A DNA stretch of 64,000 nt. It comes from an uncultured Alphaproteobacteria bacterium (GTDB taxonomy: Bacteria; Pseudomonadota; Alphaproteobacteria; HIMB59). This document shows, piece by piece, positions 44,905-58,062 of this stretch. The stretch lies in the NCBI GenBank assembly GCA_902610255.1, contig CACLUX010000001.1, positions 1-64,000 on the forward strand. The letters are read 5' to 3'. Within the stretch, counting starts at the first letter, position 1; the number at the start of each line of letters is the position of its first letter. The translations under genes and the position numbers were made by a program. The notes beneath the pieces were generated by a model. It saw only the letters and a list, made by a program, of their open reading frames with translations, searched no databases and was not told the DNA's origin.

Positions 44905-47643
44905 ATGGAAACAAATAACGCAGAATCACTTGAAAATTCAACAAAAAACACAGTTATAAATAAGCAAAACGAAGAAATAAACTTGCTAAGTCTCAGTGTT
45001 GTAAGGCGTGATGGATCTATAACACCTTTTAAATCTGACAAAATTGCAAATGCTATAAGAAAAGCATTTTTGGCACAAACTGATCTTCGTGATAGCAAAC
45101 AAATTGACAAAAATGTTTCAGTGTTAACTGAAACAGTCACCGCGGCTCTAACTAGACGTATTGCAAACGGTGATATGATTCATATCGAGGATATCCAAGA
45201 CCAAGTGGAATTGGCCCTCATGAGAGGTGAGCATCATAAAGTAGCTCGCGCCTATGTACTCTACAGAGAACAAAGAGCTAACCAACGTTATAAGACTGCT
45301 CAACTGAATGAACAAATTGGTGCCAAAGTATCCACAATGGCTGTTACCAAAAGAGATGGTAACAAAGAGGATATCTCTTTAGAAAAAATTACAAATCGTA
45401 TCTCTATTTTGTCAAACGGTTTAGAGATAGATCCCATTACAATAGCTCAAAAGGCAATTCAAGGTCTTTACGATGGTATCACAACAAATGAAATTGACAC
45501 TTACTTAGCAGAAACAGCTGCTGCTCTGACAGTAGAACATCCCGATTACTCGTATCTAGCTGGGAGGATTAAAGCTAATGCTCTACATAAAGAAACACCA
45601 GGTTTTATTATTGCAACAAAAAATCTTTATGAGGATGGTTTATTGCGCGATGAATATTATGAAAAAGTAAAAGCTAATGCTGAAGAGATTGAAAAAATTA
45701 TTGACTACGATCGTGATTACTACTTTGATTATTTTGCATTGACTACTTTGTTCAGAGCTTATCTTTTACAATCAAACAATAAAACAGCAGAAAGACCTCA
45801 GGATTTATGGATGAGAGTCGCTTTATGTGTGTCCGGAGATAAGTTTGATTTTTATCAGGTCAAGAAAACTTATGACAGCCTATCTCAGGGTTTCTACACA
45901 CACGCAACTCCCACTCTATTTAACAGTGGTTTGAAGATGCAACAATTGTCGTCCTGTTTTCTTATTGGAATGGAAGATGACTCTATCGAAGGAATTTTTA
46001 ATACTGTAAAAGACTGTGCTTTAATTTCAAAAACCGCTGGTGGCATTGGACTTCATGCTCATAACATCAGAGGTGGCGGTAGCCGTATTAAGTCAACCAA
46101 TGGTAAGTCTAATGGATTGATACCTTTTCTTAAAATTTTTAATGAAACAGCAAGGTCTGTTGATCAGGGTGGAGGTAAAAGAAAAGGCTCTTTTGCTGTC
46201 TATTTAGAGCCATGGCATGCGGATATTGAAGCTTTTTTAGAGCTTAGAAAAAATACTGGAGCTGAAGAATTTAGAGCCAGAGACTTATTCTATGCCTTAT
46301 GGATCCCTGATTTATTTATGGAAAGAGTCGAAGAAGATGCCGAATGGACTCTAATGAGTGAACACGAGTGCCCTGGTTTATCGGATACATATGGCAAGGA
46401 GTTTGTTGATCTTTATACAAAATATGAAAATGAAATGCCTGACTTAAAAAGAATAAAGGCAAGAGCTTTAATGTCTAAAATCATCGAAGCCCAAATTGAA
46501 ACTGGTCAGCCATACATGCTTTACAAAGATGCTGTTAATAATAAGTCTAACCAAAAAAATATTGGTGTCATTAAATCTTCTAATCTCTGTGCAGAGATAG
46601 TGGAGTATTCTGAAAAAGATGAAACTGCTGTTTGTAATCTTGCGTCAATTGCATTACCAAAATTTGTAACTGACGAAAGTAAATTTGATTATCAAAACTT
46701 ATATCAAGTTGCAAAACTGGCGACTAAGAATTTAGATCAAGTTATTGATATAAATTTCTATCCTACTAATAAAACTGAAAACTCAAATAGTCGTCACCGT
46801 CCTATTGGTCTTGGTATACAGGGTTTAGCAGATGTTTATTTTAAAATGAATATCCCTTATGACTCTGTTCAAGCGCAAATAATTAATAAACAAATTTTTG
46901 AGACAATTTATTTTGGAGCTTTAGAAGCATCAATGGAACTTGCTGCTGATAAGGGGCCTTACTCTACTTTTAAAGGTTCCCCTCTATCTGAAGGGAAATT
47001 CCAATTTGATCTTTGGGGTGTTAAACCGTCAAGTATGTGGGACTGGAAGGGATTAATGGAGAAAATCCAAAAGCATGGTGTTCGAAACTCTTTGACCACT
47101 GCATGTATGCCTACAGCCTCCACTGGTATTATCCTAGGAAATACTGAAACGTTCCAAGTACAAACATCAAACATTTATAAAAGACAAACTCTCTCAGGTG
47201 AATTTTTATTAGTAAATCGTCACCTTGTTAAAGAACTTATGAAGAGAAACTTATGGAGCAAAGAATTACGTGATCAAATTATTTTGGAAAATGGTTCTGT
47301 ACAAAATATTGAAGGATTTCCTGAAGACTTAAAAGATGTTTATAAAACTGTTTGGGAAACATCTCAAAAAACAGTTATAGATATGGCAGCTGATAGAGCG
47401 CCATTTATTGACCAAACCCAATCCATGAACTTATGGTTGGCAACACCTACTTTTGGAAAAGTAAACTCCATGCACATGTATGCATGGAAAAAAGGCTTAA
47501 AAACAGGCATGTATTACCTGCGAAGCCGATCAGCCGTAGACGCAGTTAAAGTAACGGTGTCTTCTGAAAAAAAAGCAAAAGAGTCTTATGTCAAAGAGGC
47601 GCAATCTAATGAACCAGAAGATTGTGTAACATGTAGTGCGTAA
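44905..47643 (+). CDS. nrdA: Ribonucleotide reductase class Ia, alpha subunit
   Basis: About 912 residues with two N-terminal ATP-cone domains (the VVRRDGSITPFK and VTKRDGNKEDIS starts) ahead of the ten-stranded barrel. Redox cysteines are in SSCFLIG and ETAVCNLAS, the radical-site NLCAEI carries the thiyl Cys with Asn and Glu, and the tail ends DCVTCSA with the CxxC pair. It reduces ribonucleoside diphosphates. Two ATP cones suggest dATP feedback control of activity. The ATG at 44905 is preferred; a TTG at 44893 is in frame. It is followed by nrdB and a glutaredoxin. Confidence 0.95.
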   Translation: METNNAESLENSTKNTVINKQNEEINLLSLSVVRRDGSITPFKSDKIANAIRKAFLAQTDLRDSKQIDKNVSVLTETVTAALTRRIANGDMIHIEDIQDQVELALMRGEHHKVARAYVLYREQRANQRYKTAQLNEQIGAKVSTMAVTKRDGNKEDISLEKITNRISILSNGLEIDPITIAQKAIQGLYDGITTNEIDTYLAETAAALTVEHPDYSYLAGRIKANALHKETPGFIIATKNLYEDGLLRDEYYEKVKANAEEIEKIIDYDRDYYFDYFALTTLFRAYLLQSNNKTAERPQDLWMRVALCVSGDKFDFYQVKKTYDSLSQGFYTHATPTLFNSGLKMQQLSSCFLIGMEDDSIEGIFNTVKDCALISKTAGGIGLHAHNIRGGGSRIKSTNGKSNGLIPFLKIFNETARSVDQGGGKRKGSFAVYLEPWHADIEAFLELRKNTGAEEFRARDLFYALWIPDLFMERVEEDAEWTLMSEHECPGLSDTYGKEFVDLYTKYENEMPDLKRIKARALMSKIIEAQIETGQPYMLYKDAVNNKSNQKNIGVIKSSNLCAEIVEYSEKDETAVCNLASIALPKFVTDESKFDYQNLYQVAKLATKNLDQVIDINFYPTNKTENSNSRHRPIGLGIQGLADVYFKMNIPYDSVQAQIINKQIFETIYFGALEASMELAADKGPYSTFKGSPLSEGKFQFDLWGVKPSSMWDWKGLMEKIQKHGVRNSLTTACMPTASTGIILGNTETFQVQTSNIYKRQTLSGEFLLVNRHLVKELMKRNLWSKELRDQIILENGSVQNIEGFPEDLKDVYKTVWETSQKTVIDMAADRAPFIDQTQSMNLWLATPTFGKVNSMHMYAWKKGLKTGMYYLRSRSAVDAVKVTVSSEKKAKESYVKEAQSNEPEDCVTCSA

Positions 47644-47676
47644 GATTTTCAATCAATTTAATTTAAGGAGCAAGTC

Positions 47677-48666
47677 ATGATATCTAAAGGATGCAAATCA
47701 ATTTTCCCTATACAACACCAAGAAATTTTCGATCGTTACAAGCAACACGTTCAAGCATTTTGGACACCTGAGGAGGTGTCTCTTCAAGATGATTTAAGAG
47801 ATCTAAAAACTCTAGGAGAAGGAGAAATACATTTTATTAAACATGTGCTTGCATTTTTTGCAAATTCAGAGGCAATGATAAATGAAAATCTAGCATCCAG
47901 ATTTTATAATGAGATTTTAATTCCTGAGTCTCGATTGTTTATCACCATGCAAATGCTGAATGAGTCTATTCACGCAGAAATGTATGGTTTACAAATTGAA
48001 GCTTATGTAGAGGACCCAACAGAAAAAGATAAGCTATTTTCTGCTATTCAAAACGTTCCTTGTATTAATAAAAAAGCACAGTGGGTTTCAAAATGGCTGA
48101 ATGGGAATCAAAATTTATTAACACGCTTAATCGCCTTTGGTTTAGTTGAAGGGTTATTTTTTGCTGGATCCTTTTGTGCCATATATTACTTTAGAAAAAG
48201 AGGTTTGCTTCCAGGCTTAGCCCTATCAAATGACTGGATAGCCAGAGATGAGGGAATGCACTTCAGTTTCTCAGCTTTGATGTTTAAAACATTAAGTGAA
48301 AAGTTTAATAAAGGAACCTTGTCTGATGAAGATATTAAATCAATGGATTTAATACCTGGCCCTGTCGCACAGTCTGAGTTCGAAGAAATAGTCAGAGAAG
48401 CGGTAGAGTTTGAAAAAGAGTTTGTTACTGACGCACTTCCTGTTGATCTCATTGGTATGAACAAGGAAATGATGTGTATGTATATTGAAGCTGTTTCAGA
48501 TCGAATTGCTGATCTTTTTGGATTTGAAAGGGTATTTAATACTGAAAACCCATTTGATTTCATGAGAGCTCTTGATGTTCAAAACGTGACTAATTTCTTC
48601 GAAAAAAGGGTGTCTGAATACCAGCGTCCAACAGATCGTTCTTTGTCTTTTGACGAGTCTTTCTAA
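47677..48666 (+). CDS. nrdB: Ribonucleotide reductase class Ia, beta subunit
   Basis: A 329-residue ferritin-like radical subunit. Diiron ligands are seen in SEAMINEN (Glu), ESIHAEMY (Glu and His) and DEGMHFSFS (Glu and His). The Tyr seven residues after the Glu in ESIHAEMY is in the place of the radical tyrosine (E. coli Y122), so this is a normal Tyr-radical enzyme. AAGGAG precedes the ATG. The C-terminal tail (DRSLSFDESF) would bind the alpha subunit. Co-transcribed with nrdA and glutaredoxin. Confidence 0.95.
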   Translation: MISKGCKSIFPIQHQEIFDRYKQHVQAFWTPEEVSLQDDLRDLKTLGEGEIHFIKHVLAFFANSEAMINENLASRFYNEILIPESRLFITMQMLNESIHAEMYGLQIEAYVEDPTEKDKLFSAIQNVPCINKKAQWVSKWLNGNQNLLTRLIAFGLVEGLFFAGSFCAIYYFRKRGLLPGLALSNDWIARDEGMHFSFSALMFKTLSEKFNKGTLSDEDIKSMDLIPGPVAQSEFEEIVREAVEFEKEFVTDALPVDLIGMNKEMMCMYIEAVSDRIADLFGFERVFNTENPFDFMRALDVQNVTNFFEKRVSEYQRPTDRSLSFDESF

Positions 48667-48906
48667 GTGGAAGTCAAAATTTATAGTAAAGATAACTGTA
48701 TTTTTTGCACTAAAGCCAAGGCAGTTTTATCCTCACATAACCCCCAAGTATTAATGCTTGATGAGGATTACAGCCGTGATCAGTTTTTTGAAATATTTCC
48801 AACTGCCAAAACATTTCCCCAAATCATCATTAACGGTGAGAAAATTGGTGGCTACCATGAACTAGAACGTTGGATGGCATTTAATAAACCTGACGATGAT
48901 TTTTAG
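48667..48906 (+). CDS. Glutaredoxin (ribonucleotide reductase electron donor)
   Basis: A 79-residue glutaredoxin fold: KIYSKDNCIFCTKAK with the CxxC active site at C11 and C14, TFPQIIINGEKIGGYHELE with the cis-Pro and the GG pair of the glutathione site. It starts with GTG directly after the nrdB stop codon, so it is translationally coupled and probably reduces NrdA. CIFC instead of CPYC is a mild variant. Confidence 0.88.
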   Translation: MEVKIYSKDNCIFCTKAKAVLSSHNPQVLMLDEDYSRDQFFEIFPTAKTFPQIIINGEKIGGYHELERWMAFNKPDDDF

Positions 48907-48912
48907 TTTTAA

Positions 48913-51591
48913 CTAGTGAGCTAATCCCCAGTTCAAGCCACCACCGAAGTCGACTTTTATAGGAGTTTTAAAAGATTTGTATTTTTGATGTGATGTTTCC
49001 ATCAACTTAGTTATTTGTGGAATAATATCTTTTTCTTTTTTATGAATTTCAAATAAAAGCTCATCATGGACTTGCGATGTCATTTTAGATTTACATTTAT
49101 TTTTCTCTAAATAGCTATGAATATCCAACATTGCAATTTTAATTAACTCAGATGCTGTGCCTTGAATAGGTGCATTGATAGCTTGTCTTTCTGCAAAAGA
49201 TCGGAGCATAAAATTTTTAGCATTGATGTCTTTAATGTGAGACTTTCTTCCAAAAAGGTTTTCAACGTAGCCTAGTTTTTTTGCTTTATCGGTAGTTGAT
49301 TTCATAAAGTCACTAATGTTTGGAAATTTTTGAAAATAGTTATCTATGAAAAGCTTTGCTTCAGCATTGCTAACACCTAACTGTTTAGCTAAACCATATT
49401 GGCTAATTCCATAGATTATTCCAAAATTAATAATCTTGGCCATTCTTCGATCATTAGCATTAATTGTTTTTTTGTTAAAAACTAATTGGCCTGTACTTTG
49501 ATGAATATCTTGATCCTCTTGGAAAGCTTTTAATAAATTAGGGTCTTCGCACGCTTCACAAAGCACACGAAGCTCGATTTGGGAGTAATCGAAGCTATAT
49601 AACTCATGATCTTTTTCTGCAATAAATGCTGTTCTAATTTTCTTTCCGATCTCAGTTCTAATAGGAATATTTTGTAAATTAGGTTCAGATGAACTTAATC
49701 TGCCCGTAATAGTAGCTGCAATATTAAATGTGCTGTGAACTCGATCGTTATTATCAGCATGTTCAGCTAAAGAAGATGTATAGGTCGACACTAGCTTGGA
49801 GTATTGACGCCATTGTAGAATATGCGAGGCAATCTCTATTCCCTCAGATTCTAATTGTTCTAAGACTTTGACATTAGTTTGAAAATCTCCTGCTTTTGTT
49901 TTTTTTGTTACCTTCACTTCAAGTTTCTTAAAGATTTCGGTAAGTTGCTTTGGCGAACCAATATTGAACTCCTCACCTGCGATTTTGAAAATTTTCTGTT
50001 CAATTTTTTCAATTTCTTTATTTAGATCTTTTTCAAGTTTTGTTAAAAATTTAAGATCAATCTTACAACCATTGTTTTCAACCTGTTGAAGGACTAAGCT
50101 TAATTTTTTATCGATATCAAAATATATATAACTATCGGGGGCATCTAATATTTGATCGTGTAATGTCTCATATAATTTATAAGTGGCATAAGCATCATGA
50201 GCAGCGTAATTTGTTGCAGACTGTAAAGGCACTTCAGAAAAATCTTTATAATTTCTTTTAGACTCATTTTTAATGACATCTTTAAATTTTTCTTTTTCTT
50301 CTCCAAAATAAAAATAATACAAATCCTCAAGATTATGTTTTGTTAAACCGTTATTGACAAAAAAAGACATTAATAAGGTATCTTGAAAAGAAATAGTATT
50401 TACATTAAAGCGTTTTAAAATAACACTATCGTATTTAGCATTATGAAAAATCTTTAAAATTGAAGGATCTTCACATAATAAATTCAGCTCTTTTAATATT
50501 TTTTTTTGATCTGTCTCAGATATTTCATTTTCAGGTGATTTAAAAGGTAGGTAATAAGCTTGCTGTGCATTAGATAATGAAATGCCAATGATATTTGCTT
50601 CATTGACGTCTAAACTATCTGTCTCTAAATCTATCGCTAAGGTTTTTTCAGATTGAAGAGACTTTAGATATTCGATTATATCTTTTGTCTTAATAAGTGA
50701 TTTAAATTCTAAGTTTTTTTTGGCTGCATGCGGTTTTGTTTCATGAGCGCTATTTCTAATTAATGATTTAAATTCATATTTTTTGAAAAAGTCATTAAGT
50801 TTTGGTGAGTCTTCAAAATCTTTTAACTTTTCGATTGTAATAGGTAGTTCAAGATCATTTTTAAGAATTACTAGTTGGTGGCTTATTTTTGCTTTTTCCT
50901 CATGATCATGTATAAGATTTTTAATTCTTTCATTTGATATTTTCTCTTTATTTGCCAGAAGGCCCTCAAAAGAACCAAATTCATTAATTAATTTAGAAGC
51001 TGTTTTTGGTCCGATGCCAGGGACGCCAGGAATATTATCAACACTGTCACCAATTAGAGCTTGTACATCTGTAATCTTGTCAGGGCCAACACCAAATTTT
51101 TCCATTACCTTTGCTTCATCAATTTCAATATTTTTCATTGGATCCATGATTCGATTATTAGCTGATAACAGTTGAAAAAGGTCTTTGTCTGAACTAAATA
51201 CTGTTGTGGGTATTTTATTGTCTTCACCATATTTGACGTAACTTGCTATAACATCATCGGCCTCAAAGTCTTTTTTTTCAATAACATCTAAACCAAACGC
51301 ATCAATAGCTTCACGAATAATACTAAATTGAGGAACTAAATCTTCTGGTGCCTCACCACGATTTGCTTTGTATTCAGGAAATAAAGTATTTCGAAAAGTA
51401 TTCCTTCCTGCATCAAGAATGATTAGTATTTTGTCATTTGGATGCTCTTCAATAAGTCTAAGCATCATATTGCAAAACCCATAAACTGCATTTGTGGGAA
51501 TACCCTTAGAATTATTCATTGGGGGTAAGGCGTAATAAGCTCGGAAAATATATCCGGAACCATCAACAAGTATTAGTCTTGGCTTAGACAT
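48913..51591 (-). CDS. polA: DNA polymerase I
   Basis: An 892-residue enzyme with all three domains. The 5' nuclease is residues 1-290 (LILVDGSGYIFRAYYALPP and ADDVIASYV), the proofreading exonuclease starts with LAIDLETDSLD near 325 and keeps its acidic pair, and the polymerase has SFDYSQIELRVL (motif A), the RRMAKIINFGIIYG O-helix and QVHDELLFE (motif C). Unlike PolA of some streamlined bacteria the exonuclease seems intact. It lies 32 bases after the response regulator on the same strand and converges on the glutaredoxin gene. Confidence 0.96.
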   Translation of the reverse strand: MSKPRLILVDGSGYIFRAYYALPPMNNSKGIPTNAVYGFCNMMLRLIEEHPNDKILIILDAGRNTFRNTLFPEYKANRGEAPEDLVPQFSIIREAIDAFGLDVIEKKDFEADDVIASYVKYGEDNKIPTTVFSSDKDLFQLLSANNRIMDPMKNIEIDEAKVMEKFGVGPDKITDVQALIGDSVDNIPGVPGIGPKTASKLINEFGSFEGLLANKEKISNERIKNLIHDHEEKAKISHQLVILKNDLELPITIEKLKDFEDSPKLNDFFKKYEFKSLIRNSAHETKPHAAKKNLEFKSLIKTKDIIEYLKSLQSEKTLAIDLETDSLDVNEANIIGISLSNAQQAYYLPFKSPENEISETDQKKILKELNLLCEDPSILKIFHNAKYDSVILKRFNVNTISFQDTLLMSFFVNNGLTKHNLEDLYYFYFGEEKEKFKDVIKNESKRNYKDFSEVPLQSATNYAAHDAYATYKLYETLHDQILDAPDSYIYFDIDKKLSLVLQQVENNGCKIDLKFLTKLEKDLNKEIEKIEQKIFKIAGEEFNIGSPKQLTEIFKKLEVKVTKKTKAGDFQTNVKVLEQLESEGIEIASHILQWRQYSKLVSTYTSSLAEHADNNDRVHSTFNIAATITGRLSSSEPNLQNIPIRTEIGKKIRTAFIAEKDHELYSFDYSQIELRVLCEACEDPNLLKAFQEDQDIHQSTGQLVFNKKTINANDRRMAKIINFGIIYGISQYGLAKQLGVSNAEAKLFIDNYFQKFPNISDFMKSTTDKAKKLGYVENLFGRKSHIKDINAKNFMLRSFAERQAINAPIQGTASELIKIAMLDIHSYLEKNKCKSKMTSQVHDELLFEIHKKEKDIIPQITKLMETSHQKYKSFKTPIKVDFGGGLNWGLAH

Positions 51592-51623
51592 TTAAGCAGA
51601 ATAACAAAGATTGTAGTGAGTTT

Positions 51624-52184
51624 CTATTCTTTAGGGGCGTGCTTATTTAAAATTCTTTGAAGAGTTCTTCTGTGCATTTTTAATCTTCTAGCAGTTTCAG
51701 AAACATTACGATTACACTGTGTAAAAACTCTTTGAATATGTTCCCACCTTATTCTATCAGCAGACATTGGGTTCTCAGGTGGTGGGGGCAAGGATGTAGC
51801 GGTAGCAGACATTAATGATTTTTCGATATCATCTATGTTTGCAGGTTTAGTTAAGTAATCATCAGCACCCAATTTAACGGAGGATACAGCCGTTGCAATG
51901 TTACCATAACTTGTCAACATAACTGTCCTACATTCTGGATTTTGCTCCTTGATCACCTTAATGACATCGAGTCCTGAACCATCACCTAGACGAAGATCAA
52001 CTATGGCATAATTAAAGTTATTTCCAGCTAAAACATTTAAAGCCTCTTTTTTTGAAGCTGCTGCTGTTACTGTGAAGTCTTTACGTTGAAACGAAGTGGT
52101 TAAACGCTCACGAAAGGGTTTATCATCCTCAATAATAAAAAGTGTTTTATCTTTGACTAATGTATTTTGCTCTAAATCCGCCAT
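51624..52184 (-). CDS. regA: Response regulator, RegA/PrrA/ActR type
   Basis: A 186-residue regulator. The receiver has the acidic pair EDD (residues 19-21), the phosphorylation site D63 in AIVDLRLGDGSG and Thr/Lys later (MLTSYG, LTKPA). A proline linker (LPPPPENP) leads to a Fis-type helix-turn-helix (NVSETARRLKMHRRTLQRIL). This layout is the RegA family, which controls energy metabolism genes in answer to redox state. Its ATG lies inside the end of the kinase gene (13-base overlap). Confidence 0.92.
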   Translation of the reverse strand: MADLEQNTLVKDKTLFIIEDDKPFRERLTTSFQRKDFTVTAAASKKEALNVLAGNNFNYAIVDLRLGDGSGLDVIKVIKEQNPECRTVMLTSYGNIATAVSSVKLGADDYLTKPANIDDIEKSLMSATATSLPPPPENPMSADRIRWEHIQRVFTQCNRNVSETARRLKMHRRTLQRILNKHAPKE

Positions 52185-53416
52185 GTTAAAGTTACTTCTG
52201 CTCCATCATTACTTTGTACTAATATTTCACCATTTAGATTTTCAATCATTTGTTTTGTTATGAATAGGCCGAGGCCCATATTTACCCCTTTTTCAGGTCT
52301 GCTAGAATAGAATGGTTTTCCAAAATTAGCTATAAACTTCTTATCAAAACCGGGACCATCATCTCTGATTTTAATTGAATAAGAATTTTTCGATGTCTCT
52401 GAGATTACTAATATTTGTCTATAAGCGAAACTTATGGCATTTTTTATAATATTATTCATCGCTATGTTCAGTTCGGGTGTGATTTTAATGTTGATATTTT
52501 TTGAATTTTCATCAGATCTATAATTTAATTTCACAGCTCGATAGTTATTTGAAAATTGATCACATAAAGATTGCACATAGGCATCTAATGACATATTTGT
52601 AATTTCAGAAGAGAGTTCTTTTGACTCTGGGTTTGTTGAGAGCTCTTTTAGTATTTCCTTACACCTGTCTAACTCTAATAATAGAGTTTTAATATCTTTC
52701 CCATAATCATCTTTTAATTTTTGATCTTTTTTTAAATCATCAACAATTAAATTTATGGTATTCAGTGGTGTACCTAATTCATGAACAGCTGCAGCTGCTA
52801 AACCTCCAACTTTTAATAGCTCTTTTTCATTTTGAAGTTGTTTACTAGCTAACTCATATGCTTTTTGGGTGCTTTTGTAATTTAATGAAAAGTAATAAAG
52901 ATAAAAAACTAAAAAAATACTACTTATGAATAAAGAAATCATAATAGCTAGGCTGTATGTAAAATTAATATTAGGATGCACAGACAAAGGAAGATTAATA
53001 TAAAAGTTAAATATCAAAGCAAAACAAACTAATGCTAAACTTAAGATAATTATTATTCTTTCTATCGTGAGATATGATGCTGCAATAGCAATAGGAGCTA
53101 AGATAATAAATATAAAAGGATTAGTGTGTCCACCATTTAAAGCAATCAAACTTGAAATTTGAACAATATCAAAACATAAAAATAAGAAGACTTGTTTTTC
53201 AGAAATAATTTTATCTCCTTTATTTAAATAAAATCCTAAGAGAATACTAGCCATTAAGATAAAAGCTATTATCCAAGAGCTCATTGCTACTGTCTTAGAA
53301 ATTTCGAAAAAATACTGTGTTATAAATAAAGTGGCGGCCTGGCCTCCAAAAGCTATTGCACGTATAATTAAAAAATCTGAAGAATTAACAAAAAGAAAGT
53401 TTTTTTGATTATTCAA
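52172..53416 (-). CDS. regB: Redox sensor histidine kinase, RegB/PrrB/ActS type
   Basis: A 414-residue kinase with about six transmembrane helices (residues 15-180). It has the quinone-sensing heptapeptide GGHTNPF (95-101), the phospho-accepting H212 in AAVHELGTPLN, and the redox-active cysteine C252 in LDRCKEIL, both hallmark RegB switches. The ATPase domain ends with DGPGFDKKF and GLGLFITK. It starts with TTG at 53414-53416 directly after gyrB. The pair should tune respiration and carbon use to the redox state of the quinone pool. Confidence 0.92.
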   Translation of the reverse strand: MNNQKNFLFVNSSDFLIIRAIAFGGQAATLFITQYFFEISKTVAMSSWIIAFILMASILLGFYLNKGDKIISEKQVFLFLCFDIVQISSLIALNGGHTNPFIFIILAPIAIAASYLTIERIIIILSLALVCFALIFNFYINLPLSVHPNINFTYSLAIMISLFISSIFLVFYLYYFSLNYKSTQKAYELASKQLQNEKELLKVGGLAAAAVHELGTPLNTINLIVDDLKKDQKLKDDYGKDIKTLLLELDRCKEILKELSTNPESKELSSEITNMSLDAYVQSLCDQFSNNYRAVKLNYRSDENSKNINIKITPELNIAMNNIIKNAISFAYRQILVISETSKNSYSIKIRDDGPGFDKKFIANFGKPFYSSRPEKGVNMGLGLFITKQMIENLNGEILVQSNDGAEVTLTWRI

Positions 53417-56952
<3,536 letters not shown>

Positions 56953-58062
56953 TTAAACTCTCATAGGCATTAAAATAAATAAACTTGTTGTATCTTTAGG
57001 GTCCTTTACTATTACTGGTGATGATTGGTTTAGTAACTCTAGAATCAAAGTGTCTCCTTCAACAACATCTTGTAAATCCAATATATATTTTGAATTAAAA
57101 AGTATTTCAAGACCATCGGCAGCGTAATTTGCTGCAACCTCTTCATCGCCTTTGTTACTGTCAGTGCTTGTGGCCATTATCTTAATGCTATTATTTTCAA
57201 ATTGTAACTTAACTGTGGGTGTTTTGTCTTGATTAACAGTTGAAACCCTATCAATGGCATTAAAAAAAGGCTCTGCCTCAACTTGTAATAATTTGTCATT
57301 GGATACAGGTATAACTTTTTCATAATCTGGAAATGTTCCATCTATTAGTTTACTGATTATAATGAAATTATCTGCTTCTAGACTCACTTGAGTATCAGTA
57401 CATATTATTCTAACCTTACCTTCAAAATCACCTAAAATCCGGTCTAATTGAAGTATAAATTTTCTAGGAAGTATAATTCCAGATATATTTATGACATTTG
57501 TTAAATCTAACTCTGTTTTAGCAAGTCTATGGCCATCAGTAGCAACACACCTCAAAGTTGACTTTGGTCCGTTAGTAACTGTATGGAAGTATATGCCATT
57601 TAGGTAGTATCTCGTCTCTTCAGCAGATATAGCAAATTTAGTTTTATTAAAAAGCCTTTTTATCTGAGAGATTGTTAATTCGAATGAATTTGTTTGTTCT
57701 AAAGGAACAAATTTTGGGAATTCATCTGCAGTTAATGCATTTAACTCAAAGACTGAGTTATCAGAATTTATAATTAATCTATTTCCCTCTAATTTACATT
57801 TTACAATAGAGTTTTTTTTTGTCTTACGAATTATATCAGTTAAAATTCTTGAATTTACAGTTGCTTCGCCATTTTTTGAAGAGTCGGTTGATACGAATTC
57901 TCTGATAGAAATATCCATATCTGTTGATCTAATTTCTACTTGGTTATTATCGCATTTTATATAAATGTTAGAAAGAATTGGAATTGTAGATCTACTGTCA
58001 ACAATTGAACTAACGTGAGTTAAGACTCTTAAAAAAGCCTCTCGACTTACTCTAAAATCCAT
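56953..58062 (-). CDS. dnaN: DNA polymerase III beta sliding clamp
   Basis: A 369-residue clamp with three repeated domains. It starts MDFRVSREAFLRVL, has VATDGHRLAKTELDL in the middle domain and ends with IVKDPKDTTSLFILMPMRV, the conserved C-terminal strand. It tethers polymerase III and other clamp partners. It lies between dnaA and recF with no spacer on either side, the classical order. Confidence 0.96.
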   Translation of the reverse strand: MDFRVSREAFLRVLTHVSSIVDSRSTIPILSNIYIKCDNNQVEIRSTDMDISIREFVSTDSSKNGEATVNSRILTDIIRKTKKNSIVKCKLEGNRLIINSDNSVFELNALTADEFPKFVPLEQTNSFELTISQIKRLFNKTKFAISAEETRYYLNGIYFHTVTNGPKSTLRCVATDGHRLAKTELDLTNVINISGIILPRKFILQLDRILGDFEGKVRIICTDTQVSLEADNFIIISKLIDGTFPDYEKVIPVSNDKLLQVEAEPFFNAIDRVSTVNQDKTPTVKLQFENNSIKIMATSTDSNKGDEEVAANYAADGLEILFNSKYILDLQDVVEGDTLILELLNQSSPVIVKDPKDTTSLFILMPMRV